A stretch of DNA of 38,480 nt from Actinomycetes bacterium (lineage in GTDB: Bacteria > Actinomycetota > Acidimicrobiia > Acidimicrobiales > RAAP-2), in NCBI GenBank assembly GCA_021820665.1, contig JAKADK010000020.1, positions 1-38,480 on the forward strand, given 5' to 3'. A program made the position numbers and the translations under genes. The number at the start of each line of letters is the position of its first letter. The first letter of the stretch is position 1. A model generated the notes under the pieces. It ran no database searches. It saw nothing but the letters and a program-made list of their open reading frames with translations, and was not told where the DNA came from. Positions 7,284 through 15,389 of this stretch are shown here, piece after piece.

Positions 7284-8216
7284 ATGGTCTATGGCATGCC
7301 CGAAGCGAGTAGCGATCTGTCCGAGACGGATCTCGTAGACGACTTGGAGCGAGCCATCCAAGCCGGCGAACTGCGGCTGTACTACCAGCCCCAGGTGTCG
7401 CTCGTCGACAATCGGACTGTGGGGGTCGAGGCACTGATCCGGTGGGAGCACCCGCAGCGAGGGCTGCTCCTGCCTGGACAGTTCATGCCATCGGCCGAAG
7501 TGGCTGGGTTGGGTCGCCGGATCACCAAGTTCGTGCTGCCCCAAGCGATTGCCGCTCTCGTGCGGTGGGCGCACGCGGGCTGGGGCATATCGGTCTCAGT
7601 GAACCTGGCCCCCCAAGACCTGACCGATAGCCACATCGTGGACCTGGTGTCCCAACAGGTAGTGCGGTTACCTGTCCCCCGTCACCGACTGATACTGGAA
7701 ATCACCGAACACTCAGCAATCAGCGACATCAAGCACGCATCGGACACTCTGGCTACCTGGCGCCGAGCCGGGGTCAGAACGAGTCTCGACGACTTCGGCA
7801 CGGGGTACTCGTCGCTGTCGTACCTTGCCGTGCTGGCACTGGACGAGATCAAGCTCGACCGGGCATTTTTGGTAGCCAACCGTGACACCGACGGCTACCT
7901 ACTCCGATCGGCGGTCGAGATTGGGCACCACCTTGGCCTGAGGGTGGTCGGTGAGGGAGCCGAGACGCTCGCTGACGTCGAGACTCTGCGGTCGGCAGGG
8001 GTCGAGGTGATCCAGGGGTTCTGGTTCTCCCGGGCAGTGCCGAGGCGGCAGATCGCCAGTTCTTATGTCGGAGGCTGCACGGAACCTGGCTGCACGGAAC
8101 CTGGCTGGCCGGAGGTCACCGCCCGAGAGAACGACGGACTTCGATCGGTACGACCGGAGCGACGTCTGTCGCTGCAAGCAGCGCCCGTCCTGCCTCGGCC
8201 TCCATCTTCTCAGTGA
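7284..8216 (+). CDS. EAL-domain cyclic-di-GMP phosphodiesterase
   Basis: The protein has 310 residues and is an EAL domain with nothing fused at the N-terminus. Motifs present: YYQPQ (33-37), EAL (49-51) in VEALIRWEHP, a VNLAPQDL counterpart of the NLS strand, LEITE, DDFGTGYSSLSYL with the metal-binding DD pair, IKLDRAFL, VGEGAET in place of the usual AEGVET, and QGFWFSRAVP. The catalytic set looks intact, so hydrolysis of c-di-GMP to pGpG is expected. There is no membrane segment or sensor domain. The C-terminal tail contains a duplicated CTEPG unit and overlaps the convergent integrase gene by about 100 bases. ATG at 7284 or 7296 are both possible; a longer upstream frame is antisense to the AAA gene and is rejected. 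Confidence 0.88.
   Translation: MVYGMPEASSDLSETDLVDDLERAIQAGELRLYYQPQVSLVDNRTVGVEALIRWEHPQRGLLLPGQFMPSAEVAGLGRRITKFVLPQAIAALVRWAHAGWGISVSVNLAPQDLTDSHIVDLVSQQVVRLPVPRHRLILEITEHSAISDIKHASDTLATWRRAGVRTSLDDFGTGYSSLSYLAVLALDEIKLDRAFLVANRDTDGYLLRSAVEIGHHLGLRVVGEGAETLADVETLRSAGVEVIQGFWFSRAVPRRQIASSYVGGCTEPGCTEPGWPEVTARENDGLRSVRPERRLSLQAAPVLPRPPSSQ
8073..8102. repeat. 15-base tandem duplication in the EAL gene tail
   Basis: GGCTGCACGGAACCT occurs twice in tandem (8073-8087 and 8088-8102), encoding the repeated GCTEP in the EAL protein tail. It lies 14 bases beyond the integrase stop codon. Confidence 0.8.
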
Positions 8217-9267
8217 TTGCGGTGGTGTCCTGGGGAAGCAGGTGTGCATAGGTCCGATACACGATGGTGGGAGTCGAGTGGCCCAGCCACCGGGACAACA
8301 CGTAGGGGTCGGATTGGCCGGCAGCGATCCAGCGGGCAACCGCTCCGTGGCGGAGCGAGTGCGGTGTGACGTCAGACCCCAACCCGGCATCCGCTACCGC
8401 CGGTCGGAACACCCGCGCTCGCCAGTTGGTCGGCCTCATGACTCCACCATGCGACCCGGCAAATAATGCGTCGGTGGGTGCGAGCCTCCGCTCCTCAATA
8501 TGTGCCGCCAGACGTTCGGCAACAGGCCGGGTGATGGTCGGCACGGAGCGTACGCCCGCCCTGGTCTTGGGGAGGCCGATGCGGGCGTGCCCTCTCGTGT
8601 CGGTCACGATTCGCCGGACATGGACCACCCATGACGGCGAGTTGAACTCGATGTCTCGGACGGTCAGTCCGGCCAACTCGCTGATCCGCAGGCCGGTGTC
8701 GAAGGCGAACGGTACGACGAGCGCCCACCACGGATCCATCGCCATCTCGATGCTATGGGCCTCTCCGGCGGTGAGGAACCGGCGCTCCCCGTCTTCGACT
8801 GTGGGAAGACCGAGACGGTGAAACGGGTTCTTGTCGACCAGCTCGATGTCGCAGGCCCACTGCACACATCCCGAGGCGACCTCGACGACCCGGTGGATGG
8901 TGGACGGGGCGAGCCCCGTCGCCACCATGTCCTGCACCCACGCCGCAGCGTCGGTTCTGGTGATCTTGTCGATTGACACCGTCCCAAACCATGGCTGGAC
9001 GTAGTTGCGATAGATCGACTCGTTGCGAACGGCGGTGTTGTGCCGCCAGCGCGTGAGCTTGGCCTCGTAGACCTGCTCCCACAGCTCGTCGAAGGTCTGC
9101 CTGTGGGCGTTGACCGCCCGGGACCGGCTACGGCGAGCCAACTGCTCGGAGCGCCATGCGACGGCTTCCGTGAAGGTCTCGAACGTGGCAGAGAGATCCC
9201 GGCCGCCCACCTGGACACGAGCTTGCCAGCCCGCGCCGCGTCGTCGTACTCCCGCAGAGCGAGCCAT
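8116..9267 (-). CDS. int: Tyrosine recombinase (phage/ICE integrase)
   Basis: The protein has 383 residues. The N-terminal 50 residues form an arm-binding-like region, then a SAM-like core-binding domain (about 57-140), then the catalytic domain. Catalytic residues can be placed: Arg194 (GLRISELAGL), His303 and Arg306 (HSLRH), His330 (LGHS) and the nucleophile Tyr340 (YRTYAHL). It should catalyse site-specific recombination at the adjacent tRNA-Val. The ATG at 9267 overlaps the stop of the excisionase gene (TGATG), so the two are translationally coupled. A longer frame upstream is antisense-like overlap with the excisionase gene. Confidence 0.95.
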   Translation of the reverse strand: MARSAGVRRRGAGWQARVQVGGRDLSATFETFTEAVAWRSEQLARRSRSRAVNAHRQTFDELWEQVYEAKLTRWRHNTAVRNESIYRNYVQPWFGTVSIDKITRTDAAAWVQDMVATGLAPSTIHRVVEVASGCVQWACDIELVDKNPFHRLGLPTVEDGERRFLTAGEAHSIEMAMDPWWALVVPFAFDTGLRISELAGLTVRDIEFNSPSWVVHVRRIVTDTRGHARIGLPKTRAGVRSVPTITRPVAERLAAHIEERRLAPTDALFAGSHGGVMRPTNWRARVFRPAVADAGLGSDVTPHSLRHGAVARWIAAGQSDPYVLSRWLGHSTPTIVYRTYAHLLPQDTTAITEKMEAEAGRALLAATDVAPVVPIEVRRSLGR

Positions 9268-9584
9268 CAGACTCTCTCTGTCCGCCTGCCAACCCGACCT
9301 GACCCGATCGGCCGGCCCGGACGTCGCTTGGCCGGAGCATCCACGTTCGCAGTGGTGGCTCCACGCTTCTCGGCCTCGATGTACGCAGCGACATCGGCCG
9401 GGTCGAATCGGCGGTGCCGTGCTACGAGGATGAACCGGATGCGCTCTTCCTCGCAGAGGCGTCTGACGAACCGAAGCCCGACGCCGAGGTAGGCCGCCAG
9501 ACGGTCTTCGTCCCACAGCTCCGGCGGTGCCAGCGACTCCGCTGACTGGGCCGTGCTTGCTTCGTTGACATCAGCTTGTCCCAT
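9267..9584 (-). CDS. xis: Excisionase-like MerR/HTH_17-type DNA-binding protein
   Basis: The protein has 105 residues. Residues 24-70 form a winged helix-turn-helix of the excisionase/HTH_17 type (DRLAAYLGVGLRFVRRLCEE, then HRRFDPADVAAYIE). The basic tail contains RRPGRPIG, an AT-hook-like GRP core, which is not standard for this family and could help minor-groove binding at arm sites. The protein probably directs excision together with the coupled integrase. ATG 9584 is chosen; the upstream extension would read through the tRNA gene. Confidence 0.82.
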   Translation of the reverse strand: MGQADVNEASTAQSAESLAPPELWDEDRLAAYLGVGLRFVRRLCEEERIRFILVARHRRFDPADVAAYIEAEKRGATTANVDAPAKRRPGRPIGSGRVGRRTERV

Positions 9585-9613
9585 GCCAACCCTGTGCAGG
9601 GGGCCTGCTCTTA

Positions 9614-9686
9614 GGTCACGTTTTCCCTCCGAAGACCTCTCGTGACCGCCCTTGCCCGGTTCTGAGTTGGACAAAAGTTGGCCAAA
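9614..9686. promoter_or_regulatory. Candidate xis-int operator and recombinase arm sites
   Basis: Between the tRNA and xis lie two structured signals. GGTCACG (9614-9620) and CGTGACC (9641-9647) form a perfect 7-base inverted repeat. GTTGGACAAA (9666-9675) and GTTGGCCAAA (9677-9686) form a direct repeat with an 11-base period, close to one helical turn. Inverted repeats upstream of xis often bind a repressor, and helically phased direct repeats often bind Xis or the integrase arm domain. The assignment is inference. Confidence 0.4.
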
Positions 9687-9721
9687 TCCGGCGGGAGTTT
9701 TCCGAAAAACCCCTCCTGACC

Positions 9722-9798
9722 TGGTGGGCGCTGCGGGACTCGAACCCACGACCTCAGCCGTGTGAAGGCTGCGCTCTAACCAACTGAGCTAAGCGCCC
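9722..9798 (-). tRNA. tRNA-Val(CAC)
   Basis: The minus strand folds as a complete cloverleaf. The acceptor stem is GGGCGCT/AGCGCCC, the D arm GCTC-GAGC, the anticodon stem CAGCC/GGCTG with loop TTCACAC (anticodon CAC), and the T arm GTGGG-TTCGAGT-CCCGC. The discriminator is A and CCA is encoded (9724-9722). The 3' end points at xis/int, so this gene is the likely integration target of the element to the left. The element would have restored the tRNA 3' end on insertion. Confidence 0.95.
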
Positions 9799-9866
9799 GT
9801 GATCCGCCACATGAGACCAGGAGCTCAACGTGCCGACACGAGGGGGCCAGACTAGCTTCTCGCGCC

Positions 9867-9902
9867 GCGGCAGCCCGCGCTGCGGGCCGGCATGGCTGCC
9901 GC
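9867..9902. repeat. GC-rich hairpin upstream of the tRNA and membrane-protein gene
   Basis: GCGGCAGCC (9867-9875) pairs perfectly with GGCTGCCGC (9894-9902) around an 18-base loop, with an alternative inner pairing GCCCGC/GCGGGC. It sits in the 219-base gap between the tRNA (minus) and the gene at 10018 (plus). It could separate the two divergent transcription units; no other feature is seen in the gap. Confidence 0.4.
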
Positions 9903-10017
9903 CACGCCCCAATCCCCCAGTCCCCCCACTCCCCGAGTCGCTCGCCCAGCGAACGGCCACAACCCGCTGTGGTCTCGCCCGACGGAGGCGAAGCGCCGGG
10001 CCCGGTACGCTGTCGCG

Positions 10018-10782
10018 GTGCCATCCAACGATCGTGACCCGTCCACCGGGGAGGGCGACATCGGAGCGGCTGGTGACGGCCAGGCCGGCGCCACCGGGAA
10101 GCGAGTGGCGGCCAACCGGTCGGCCACGGCGTCTTCGCTCTCGAACCGGACCGCCACCGGCGCACGAGGACGGACACCCACTGGCAGGCAGTCGTTCTCG
10201 ACGAAGTGGGCCATCGACCGCCTGGACGAGCGGGAGAAGCGCTACTCGCTGGTTGCTGCGGTCGGTGCCGCGGCCTTCGCCGTGTCGATCTACCTGGACG
10301 AGACCAACAACAAGCAGTTCCGGCTGGCCAAGGGCCAGCTCACTCCCCAGTCCACCCTGGTCGTCGGGCTGATCTGCGCCGCCCTTCTGCTCGGTGCCGC
10401 GCTCCTCGGCCGGCGCGCACCGGTCGGGTTCGTCGCCCTGTTCACCGGGGCGTCGTTCTCCAGCAGCTTCTTCTTCCTCGGCCTCCCGTTCTTCGCTCTG
10501 GCGGTGTGGCTCCTGTACCGCTCGTACAAGGTCCAGCGCGACGCCAACGCCAACGCCGTCGCCGCCGGGAGTGGAATGCGGGCCGCAGCCGCGGCGCGCT
10601 CGTCGGGCGCGGCCCCAGCGCGCGGGAACCGGGCCGCGCCCGCCCGCACGGGAGGTTCCCGGAAGAGGAGTGCGACGGGCCCCCAGGCCAACAAGCGCTA
10701 CACCCCAAAACGCCCTCCCCCGCCGAAACCCAAACCCCCTCGCCGGGAGCGAAAGGAATCGGCCAACCCCGGCCAGTCCTGA
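10018..10782 (+). CDS. Small multi-pass membrane protein, unknown function
   Basis: With the GTG at 10018 the protein has 254 residues. About 70 polar residues are followed by a conserved-looking KWAIDRLDEREKRYS segment, then three hydrophobic stretches (about 78-93, 110-128 and 133-162) and a basic Ala/Pro/Arg/Lys-rich tail. It looks like an actinobacterial inner-membrane protein with cytoplasmic ends. The start is chosen because GGTACGCTGTCGCGGTG places a TACGCT -10-like element 6-7 bases before the GTG, a pattern common for leaderless actinobacterial transcripts. The frame stays open to 9892, so a longer N-terminus is possible. Family not recognised. Confidence 0.65.
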   Translation: MPSNDRDPSTGEGDIGAAGDGQAGATGKRVAANRSATASSLSNRTATGARGRTPTGRQSFSTKWAIDRLDEREKRYSLVAAVGAAAFAVSIYLDETNNKQFRLAKGQLTPQSTLVVGLICAALLLGAALLGRRAPVGFVALFTGASFSSSFFFLGLPFFALAVWLLYRSYKVQRDANANAVAAGSGMRAAAAARSSGAAPARGNRAAPARTGGSRKRSATGPQANKRYTPKRPPPPKPKPPRRERKESANPGQS

Positions 10783-10825
10783 CAGCACGCGGCAGGCAGA
10801 GCCGGGCGGAGACCCGAGCCCCGGG

Positions 10826-11665
10826 TCAGGCGAGGTCTACAGGAGCCCCGAGCCCTGATCGCTTCGTCGTGGGACCGGCAGCTCGCCGGGGCAGCCGCGG
10901 CGAGCGGAGTCGTCCTGGCAACGCTTCCGGTGCCGCCCGCTCCACCGCTGCCGTGGTCCCACCGGGCTCGGCCGTCTGCGTCCCACCGGGCCCGGTCGTC
11001 GGGGTCTCACCGGGATCGATCATGAGCGCCGACCGCAGGAACCCGAGGATCTCCGACCGCCGCCGCACCAACGACCGGGCGTTCGGCTCCTCCCCCAAGG
11101 CCCGCAAGAGCTCGACCTCGGTGATCATGCCCACCACCGTCGAGTAGATGGCGAAGAGCAGGAGCCTCGGCTCGTGCCGGCGCATGGTGCCGGCAGACAT
11201 TTCGGCGTCCAAGAACTCCGCCGCCCTGCGCACCATCGGATCGAGGGCCGCCATGAACCTGGTCGTGGCATCCGGTCCCAGACGTCCGGTCTCCCGGAGG
11301 AGGCCGATCAACTCGGGTCGCCTGGCACCCAGCCGGAAGGCCGTACGAACCACCGCCTCGATCTTCGACCATCCCGGACCCGCGCCGTCCAGCGCCGATT
11401 CGAGGGTGGCGGAGAGCTCCAGCGCACCGTGGTCGAGCACCGCCGCCAGAAGGGCCTCCTTCGATGGGAACCAGTAAAGAATGGTCTGTTTCCGGAGCGA
11501 GAGCCCCGCCGCCAGGGCGTCGAGCGACGTCGCCTCGTACCCCCGTGTCCCGAAGGAGGCCAGGGCGGCGTCGAGGATGCGTGCCGCTGTGCCGCCGCTC
11601 CCGCCGCTCCCGTCTCCCGCCGTCTGCGGCCGGAACGGCTCGGGCTGCATGGTCGACCGGCTCAT
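10826..11665 (-). CDS. TetR-family transcriptional regulator
   Basis: The protein has 279 residues. The TetR helix-turn-helix spans about residues 26-75 (ILDAALASFGTRGYEATSLD, then a recognition helix ending KQTILYWFPSKEALL). The ligand domain follows to about 215, with a low-complexity Pro/Gly/Thr tail beyond. It is divergent from the acyl-CoA reductase operon with 23 bases between starts. A perfect 16-base palindrome overlaps its own start codon, so it probably represses itself and the operon. The ligand is likely an acyl-CoA or related lipid, judging only by context. ATG at 11650 is an alternative start that would leave the palindrome fully upstream. Confidence 0.92.
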   Translation of the reverse strand: MSRSTMQPEPFRPQTAGDGSGGSGGTAARILDAALASFGTRGYEATSLDALAAGLSLRKQTILYWFPSKEALLAAVLDHGALELSATLESALDGAGPGWSKIEAVVRTAFRLGARRPELIGLLRETGRLGPDATTRFMAALDPMVRRAAEFLDAEMSAGTMRRHEPRLLLFAIYSTVVGMITEVELLRALGEEPNARSLVRRRSEILGFLRSALMIDPGETPTTGPGGTQTAEPGGTTAAVERAAPEALPGRLRSPRLPRRAAGPTTKRSGLGAPVDLA

Positions 11666-11680
11666 CTACCATATGGTAGA
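11665..11680. promoter_or_regulatory. Perfect 16-base palindromic operator for the divergent TetR gene
   Basis: TCTACCATATGGTAGA is a perfect inverted repeat. Its first base is the first base of the TetR ATG (minus strand), and it ends 8 bases before the GTG of the reductase gene. Size, symmetry and position match a TetR dimer site controlling both genes. Confidence 0.75.
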
Positions 11681-11688
11681 CAGAGCCG

Positions 11689-14118
11689 GTGATACGCGTG
11701 CGTGACGCACTGGGCGCCAAGCGCTTCTTCATCACCGGCGCTACCGGGTTCCTCGGAACGGCGCTCGTCGAGCGCATCCTCCGGACCATCCCCGACAGCC
11801 AGGTCGTCCTCCTCGTCCGCCCCGGGCGGCGGACCACGCCCCTGCAGCGCGTGCATCGGGAGATTGTGAAGAACGACTGCTTCGACCTGCTGCGCACGCA
11901 GCACGGCGACCGCTTCGACGACGAGGTGACAGCCCGCATCACGGCGGTGGCCGGCGACGTCGGCACGGACGGCCTCGGGCTGGACGACGAGGGGCGTGCG
12001 CAGCTCGCCTCCTGTCACGTCGTCGTCCACTCAGCCGCGGCCGTGAGCTTCGACTCACCGCTCGACACGGCGGTGGAGATCAACCTCCTCGGCCCGTCCC
12101 GGGTCGCCCGGGCCGTCGAGGCGGCCAGGCAGCATGCGGCCGAGCACGGCGGGACGGCACCCGAGCACCTCATCTCCGTGTCGACCGCCTACGTGGCCGG
12201 TACGCATCAGGGAGAGGCGACCGAGTCCCTGCTGGAGGGCAGCCGCTTCAGCCTCGCCGTCGACTGGGCACGCGAGGTCGCCGCCGCCCGACGTCTGCGT
12301 GACGATCTCGAAGCCGACTCCCGCCAGCCCCGCCGACTGGCGACCTTCACCCGCCAGGCTCGAGGCGAGCTCGGCGGGGCCGGCCTCCACCTCGTGGCCG
12401 AAAAGGCGGAACGGCTTCGGGAAGACTGGGTGAAGGCCCAACTCGTGGAAGCGGGAAAGGCCCGCGGCCAGGCCCTCGGCTGGCCCGATGCCTACGCCTA
12501 CACGAAAGCCCTCGGGGAGCGGGCCCTCACCGCGCAATTCGGGGACACGCTCCCGTTCACCATCGTCCGCCCTTCGATCATCGAGTCGGCCCTCGCCGAG
12601 CCTCACCCGGGATGGATCCGCGGGTTCCGGATGGCCGAACCCATCATCATCTCCTACGCCCGGGGCCTCTTGAAGGAGTTCCCCGGCGTCCCCGAGGGGA
12701 TCATCGACGTCATCCCGGTCGACCTCGTGGTTGCCGCCATCATCGCCGTCGCCGCCAACGGGCCCGATCCCGCCGGAGCGACCATCTACCACGTCGCGTC
12801 CGGGGTGCGGAACCCCCTCCGTTACGGTCGCCTGGTTGAGCTCGTGCAGTCGTGGTTCACCGAGCATCCCCTCTACGACACCGACGGCCAGCCCATCGTG
12901 GTCCCGGAATGGTCCTTCCCGGGGCGGGGAAGAGTCCAGGGACAGCTACGCCGGGCCGGGAGCGCCATGACGCTGGCGGAACGGATCGTCGGTTCCCTTC
13001 CCCTCCGTGGTCGCCAGGCGGCCTGGACGGCCTCGATCGAGGAACGCCGCATCCTCGCCGAACGCGCCCTGGGTTACGTCGAGCTCTACGGGGCCTACAC
13101 GGAGACGGAAGCCCGCTACCGCGTCGACCGGCTCCTCGCCCTCCGGGACCGGCTAGACCCCGAGGACCGGGCCGAGCTCTGCATCGACCCCGGGGCCGTC
13201 GACTGGGACCGCTACGTCCACGAGATCCACCTGCCTTCGGTCGTCCGCCACGCCCGGGTGCGCACCAGCCCGGGTGGGTCCACCCAACCGTCGAGGGCCG
13301 TCCGGGCCCGGACCGCCATCCTCTCCCCCGACCGCCACCTGGCCGCGTTCGACCTGGAGAACACCCTGGTCTCTTCCAACGTCGTCGACTCCTACGCCTG
13401 GCTGGCCTCACGGCACCTGCCCGTCGGTGAGCGGGTGGCCTTCGTGGCCGACCTCCTGCGCAGCGCACCCGCGCTGCTTGCCCTCGACCGGCGCGACCGG
13501 GGTGACTTCCTCCGGAGCTTCTACCAGCGCTATGACGGCGCACCCGTCGATCGGCTTCGGGACGACGGCTGGGAGCTCTTCTCCGAGCTGCTCCTGGCCA
13601 GGTCGTTCCCTGCCGGCATCGCCCGGGTACGCCAGCACCGGGCGCTCGGCCACCGGACGGTGCTCATCACCGGAGCCCTCGACCTCGTCGTGGCACCGCT
13701 CGCCCCCCTGTTCGACGACATCGTCGCCGCCCGCCTCGGCGAGGCGGACGGTGCCTTCACCGGACGCCTGGACGAGCTCCCGCCCATCGGCGAGGCTCGC
13801 GCCCTCCTCCTCCAGGACTACGCCCACGCCGAAGGGCTCCGCCTGGAAGAGTCGGTGGCCTACGCTGACTCGGCCAGCGACCTGCCCATGCTCGAGGCCG
13901 TCGGCTTCCCCGTGGCGGTGAACCCGGAGGCGAAGCTGGCGGCGATCGCCCGGCGGCGCGGCTGGCACGTCGAGCACTGGGCCAAGGCCCCCGGCGGCTC
14001 CTCCCCCCTCCTCCCCCTCGGGCCCCTCGACACCCGACGATCCGGACGCCCCGTCCCCGCCGCCCAGGCGGCGCTCACCCATGCCCGCCACCGCGCCGGG
14101 GGACCCGAGGTCCGGTGA
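11689..14118 (+). CDS. Fatty acyl-CoA reductase fused to HAD-IB-type domain
   Basis: The protein has 809 residues. The N-terminal half (about 1-440) is an extended SDR of the fatty-acyl-CoA reductase/NAD_binding_4 family. It has the nucleotide motif ITGATGFLG, SVSTAYVAG, the catalytic YAYTK (about 268-272) and IVRPSIIES. It would reduce an acyl-CoA or acyl thioester to aldehyde or alcohol. The C-terminal part (about 545-780) is a HAD-IB-like domain with LITGALDLV and YADSASDLPMLEAVG. HAD motif I reads FDLENTL, with Glu where the second catalytic Asp (DxD) is expected, so phosphatase activity is doubtful. The start is GTG at 11689 (or GTG 11698). The stop overlaps the next start (GTGA). First gene of a tightly packed operon. 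Confidence 0.88.
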   Translation: MIRVRDALGAKRFFITGATGFLGTALVERILRTIPDSQVVLLVRPGRRTTPLQRVHREIVKNDCFDLLRTQHGDRFDDEVTARITAVAGDVGTDGLGLDDEGRAQLASCHVVVHSAAAVSFDSPLDTAVEINLLGPSRVARAVEAARQHAAEHGGTAPEHLISVSTAYVAGTHQGEATESLLEGSRFSLAVDWAREVAAARRLRDDLEADSRQPRRLATFTRQARGELGGAGLHLVAEKAERLREDWVKAQLVEAGKARGQALGWPDAYAYTKALGERALTAQFGDTLPFTIVRPSIIESALAEPHPGWIRGFRMAEPIIISYARGLLKEFPGVPEGIIDVIPVDLVVAAIIAVAANGPDPAGATIYHVASGVRNPLRYGRLVELVQSWFTEHPLYDTDGQPIVVPEWSFPGRGRVQGQLRRAGSAMTLAERIVGSLPLRGRQAAWTASIEERRILAERALGYVELYGAYTETEARYRVDRLLALRDRLDPEDRAELCIDPGAVDWDRYVHEIHLPSVVRHARVRTSPGGSTQPSRAVRARTAILSPDRHLAAFDLENTLVSSNVVDSYAWLASRHLPVGERVAFVADLLRSAPALLALDRRDRGDFLRSFYQRYDGAPVDRLRDDGWELFSELLLARSFPAGIARVRQHRALGHRTVLITGALDLVVAPLAPLFDDIVAARLGEADGAFTGRLDELPPIGEARALLLQDYAHAEGLRLEESVAYADSASDLPMLEAVGFPVAVNPEAKLAAIARRRGWHVEHWAKAPGGSSPLLPLGPLDTRRSGRPVPAAQAALTHARHRAGGPEVR

Positions 14119-15389
14119 AGGCCCTCCTCTTCGAACGCAACCTGCCCCGGTTCGCCGCCTCCCGGTTGCTCTCGACCATCGGCTCCGGTCGAGGCGCCGC
14201 CGTCGGGCCGCTACGCCTCACCGACGTCGACACGCCCATCCCTCCCGACCTCGACTGGCATGTGCTCCGACCGACCCTGTCCGGCATCTGCGGTTCCGAC
14301 CTGGCGACCATCGACGGCAGGACGTCGCGCTACTTCGAGGACATCGTCAGCTTCCCGTTCGTCCCCGGCCACGAGGTCGTCGGCGTCCTCGACGGCGGTG
14401 GTGAGGACCATGCTGGAACACCCCTTCCCCCCGGGTCCCGAGCCGTGGTCGAGCCGGTCCTCGGATGCCGGCCTCGTTCGATCGTCCCGGAGTGCCCCGA
14501 CTGCGCTGCCGGAGACCACGGGCTCTGCGGCAACACCGCCTTCGGCACGCTGCCCCCCGGGCTCCAGACCGGCTTCTGCCAGGGCACCGGCGGTGGGTGG
14601 TCGACGGCCGGCCTCGTCGCCCACCGCTCCCAGATCCATGCCGTGCCGCCAGGTATGACCGACGAAGCGGCGGTGATGATCGAACCGACCGCGTGCGCCG
14701 TCCACGCCGTGCTCTCGGCACCGATCCAGGCGGGTGACACGGTGGCCGTGATCGGCGCCGGGACGCTCGGGCTGGCCGCAGTGGCAGCACTGCACCACCT
14801 CGTCGCGCCCGAGACACCCTGCACACTCCTCGTCGGAGCTCGCTACGACCACCAACGACGCCTGGCCGGCGACCTTGGCGCCGACGTCGTCGTCCCCGCC
14901 GACCACCTCGCCCGCGCTGTCCGTCGGCATACCGGTTCGCTCTCCCTCGGTGGTCGCCTGACCGGCGGGGCCGACGTCGTCTTCGACTGCGTCGGGAGCG
15001 CGGCATCGCTCGACCAGTCGCTCTCGATGGTGCGGCCTCGGGGCACCGTGGTCCTGATGGGAATGCCCGGTCGCCTGAAGGTGGACCTGGCCGTGCTGTG
15101 GCACCGGGAGATCCGCCTCGTCGGGGCCTACGCCTATGGCCACGAGCCCGCCGGTTCGCCGCCGGAGCAAGGTGGGCCTCGCGCTCGGCGACCCGAGGGG
15201 ACCACCCACGGGATCCGAACGTTCGACCTGGCCATCGACCTCGTCGAGCGGGCGGACCTGGGTCGGCTCGTCTCGGCCGCGTACCCGCTGGACCGCTTCG
15301 AGGAGGCGTTGGCCCACGCCGGGGCAGCCGGTCGACGCGGCGCCGTCAAGGTGACATTCGATCTCCGCTCCCGGAAAGGACAACCCTGA
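14115..15389 (+). CDS. Zinc-dependent alcohol dehydrogenase (MDR superfamily)
   Basis: The protein has 424 residues. Catalytic zinc ligands are expected in GICGSD and GHEVVG (about 85-90). The structural-zinc loop is present (C...CPDC then GDHGLC, about 117-138). The Rossmann motif is AVIGAGTLGLAA (about 213-224), and the substrate-binding end has EIRLVGAYAYGHE. It likely interconverts an alcohol and aldehyde using NAD(P), which would fit the product of the preceding reductase. The GTG at 14115 overlaps the previous stop by four bases, and the stop overlaps the next ATG by one base, so the operon is translationally coupled. Substrate is inferred only from neighbours. Confidence 0.88.
   Translation: MKALLFERNLPRFAASRLLSTIGSGRGAAVGPLRLTDVDTPIPPDLDWHVLRPTLSGICGSDLATIDGRTSRYFEDIVSFPFVPGHEVVGVLDGGGEDHAGTPLPPGSRAVVEPVLGCRPRSIVPECPDCAAGDHGLCGNTAFGTLPPGLQTGFCQGTGGGWSTAGLVAHRSQIHAVPPGMTDEAAVMIEPTACAVHAVLSAPIQAGDTVAVIGAGTLGLAAVAALHHLVAPETPCTLLVGARYDHQRRLAGDLGADVVVPADHLARAVRRHTGSLSLGGRLTGGADVVFDCVGSAASLDQSLSMVRPRGTVVLMGMPGRLKVDLAVLWHREIRLVGAYAYGHEPAGSPPEQGGPRARRPEGTTHGIRTFDLAIDLVERADLGRLVSAAYPLDRFEEALAHAGAAGRRGAVKVTFDLRSRKGQP

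Noticed and set aside
7284..8216. Diguanylate cyclase (GGDEF) domain joined to EAL
   Set aside because: No GGDEF-like sequence occurs in the frame or next to it.
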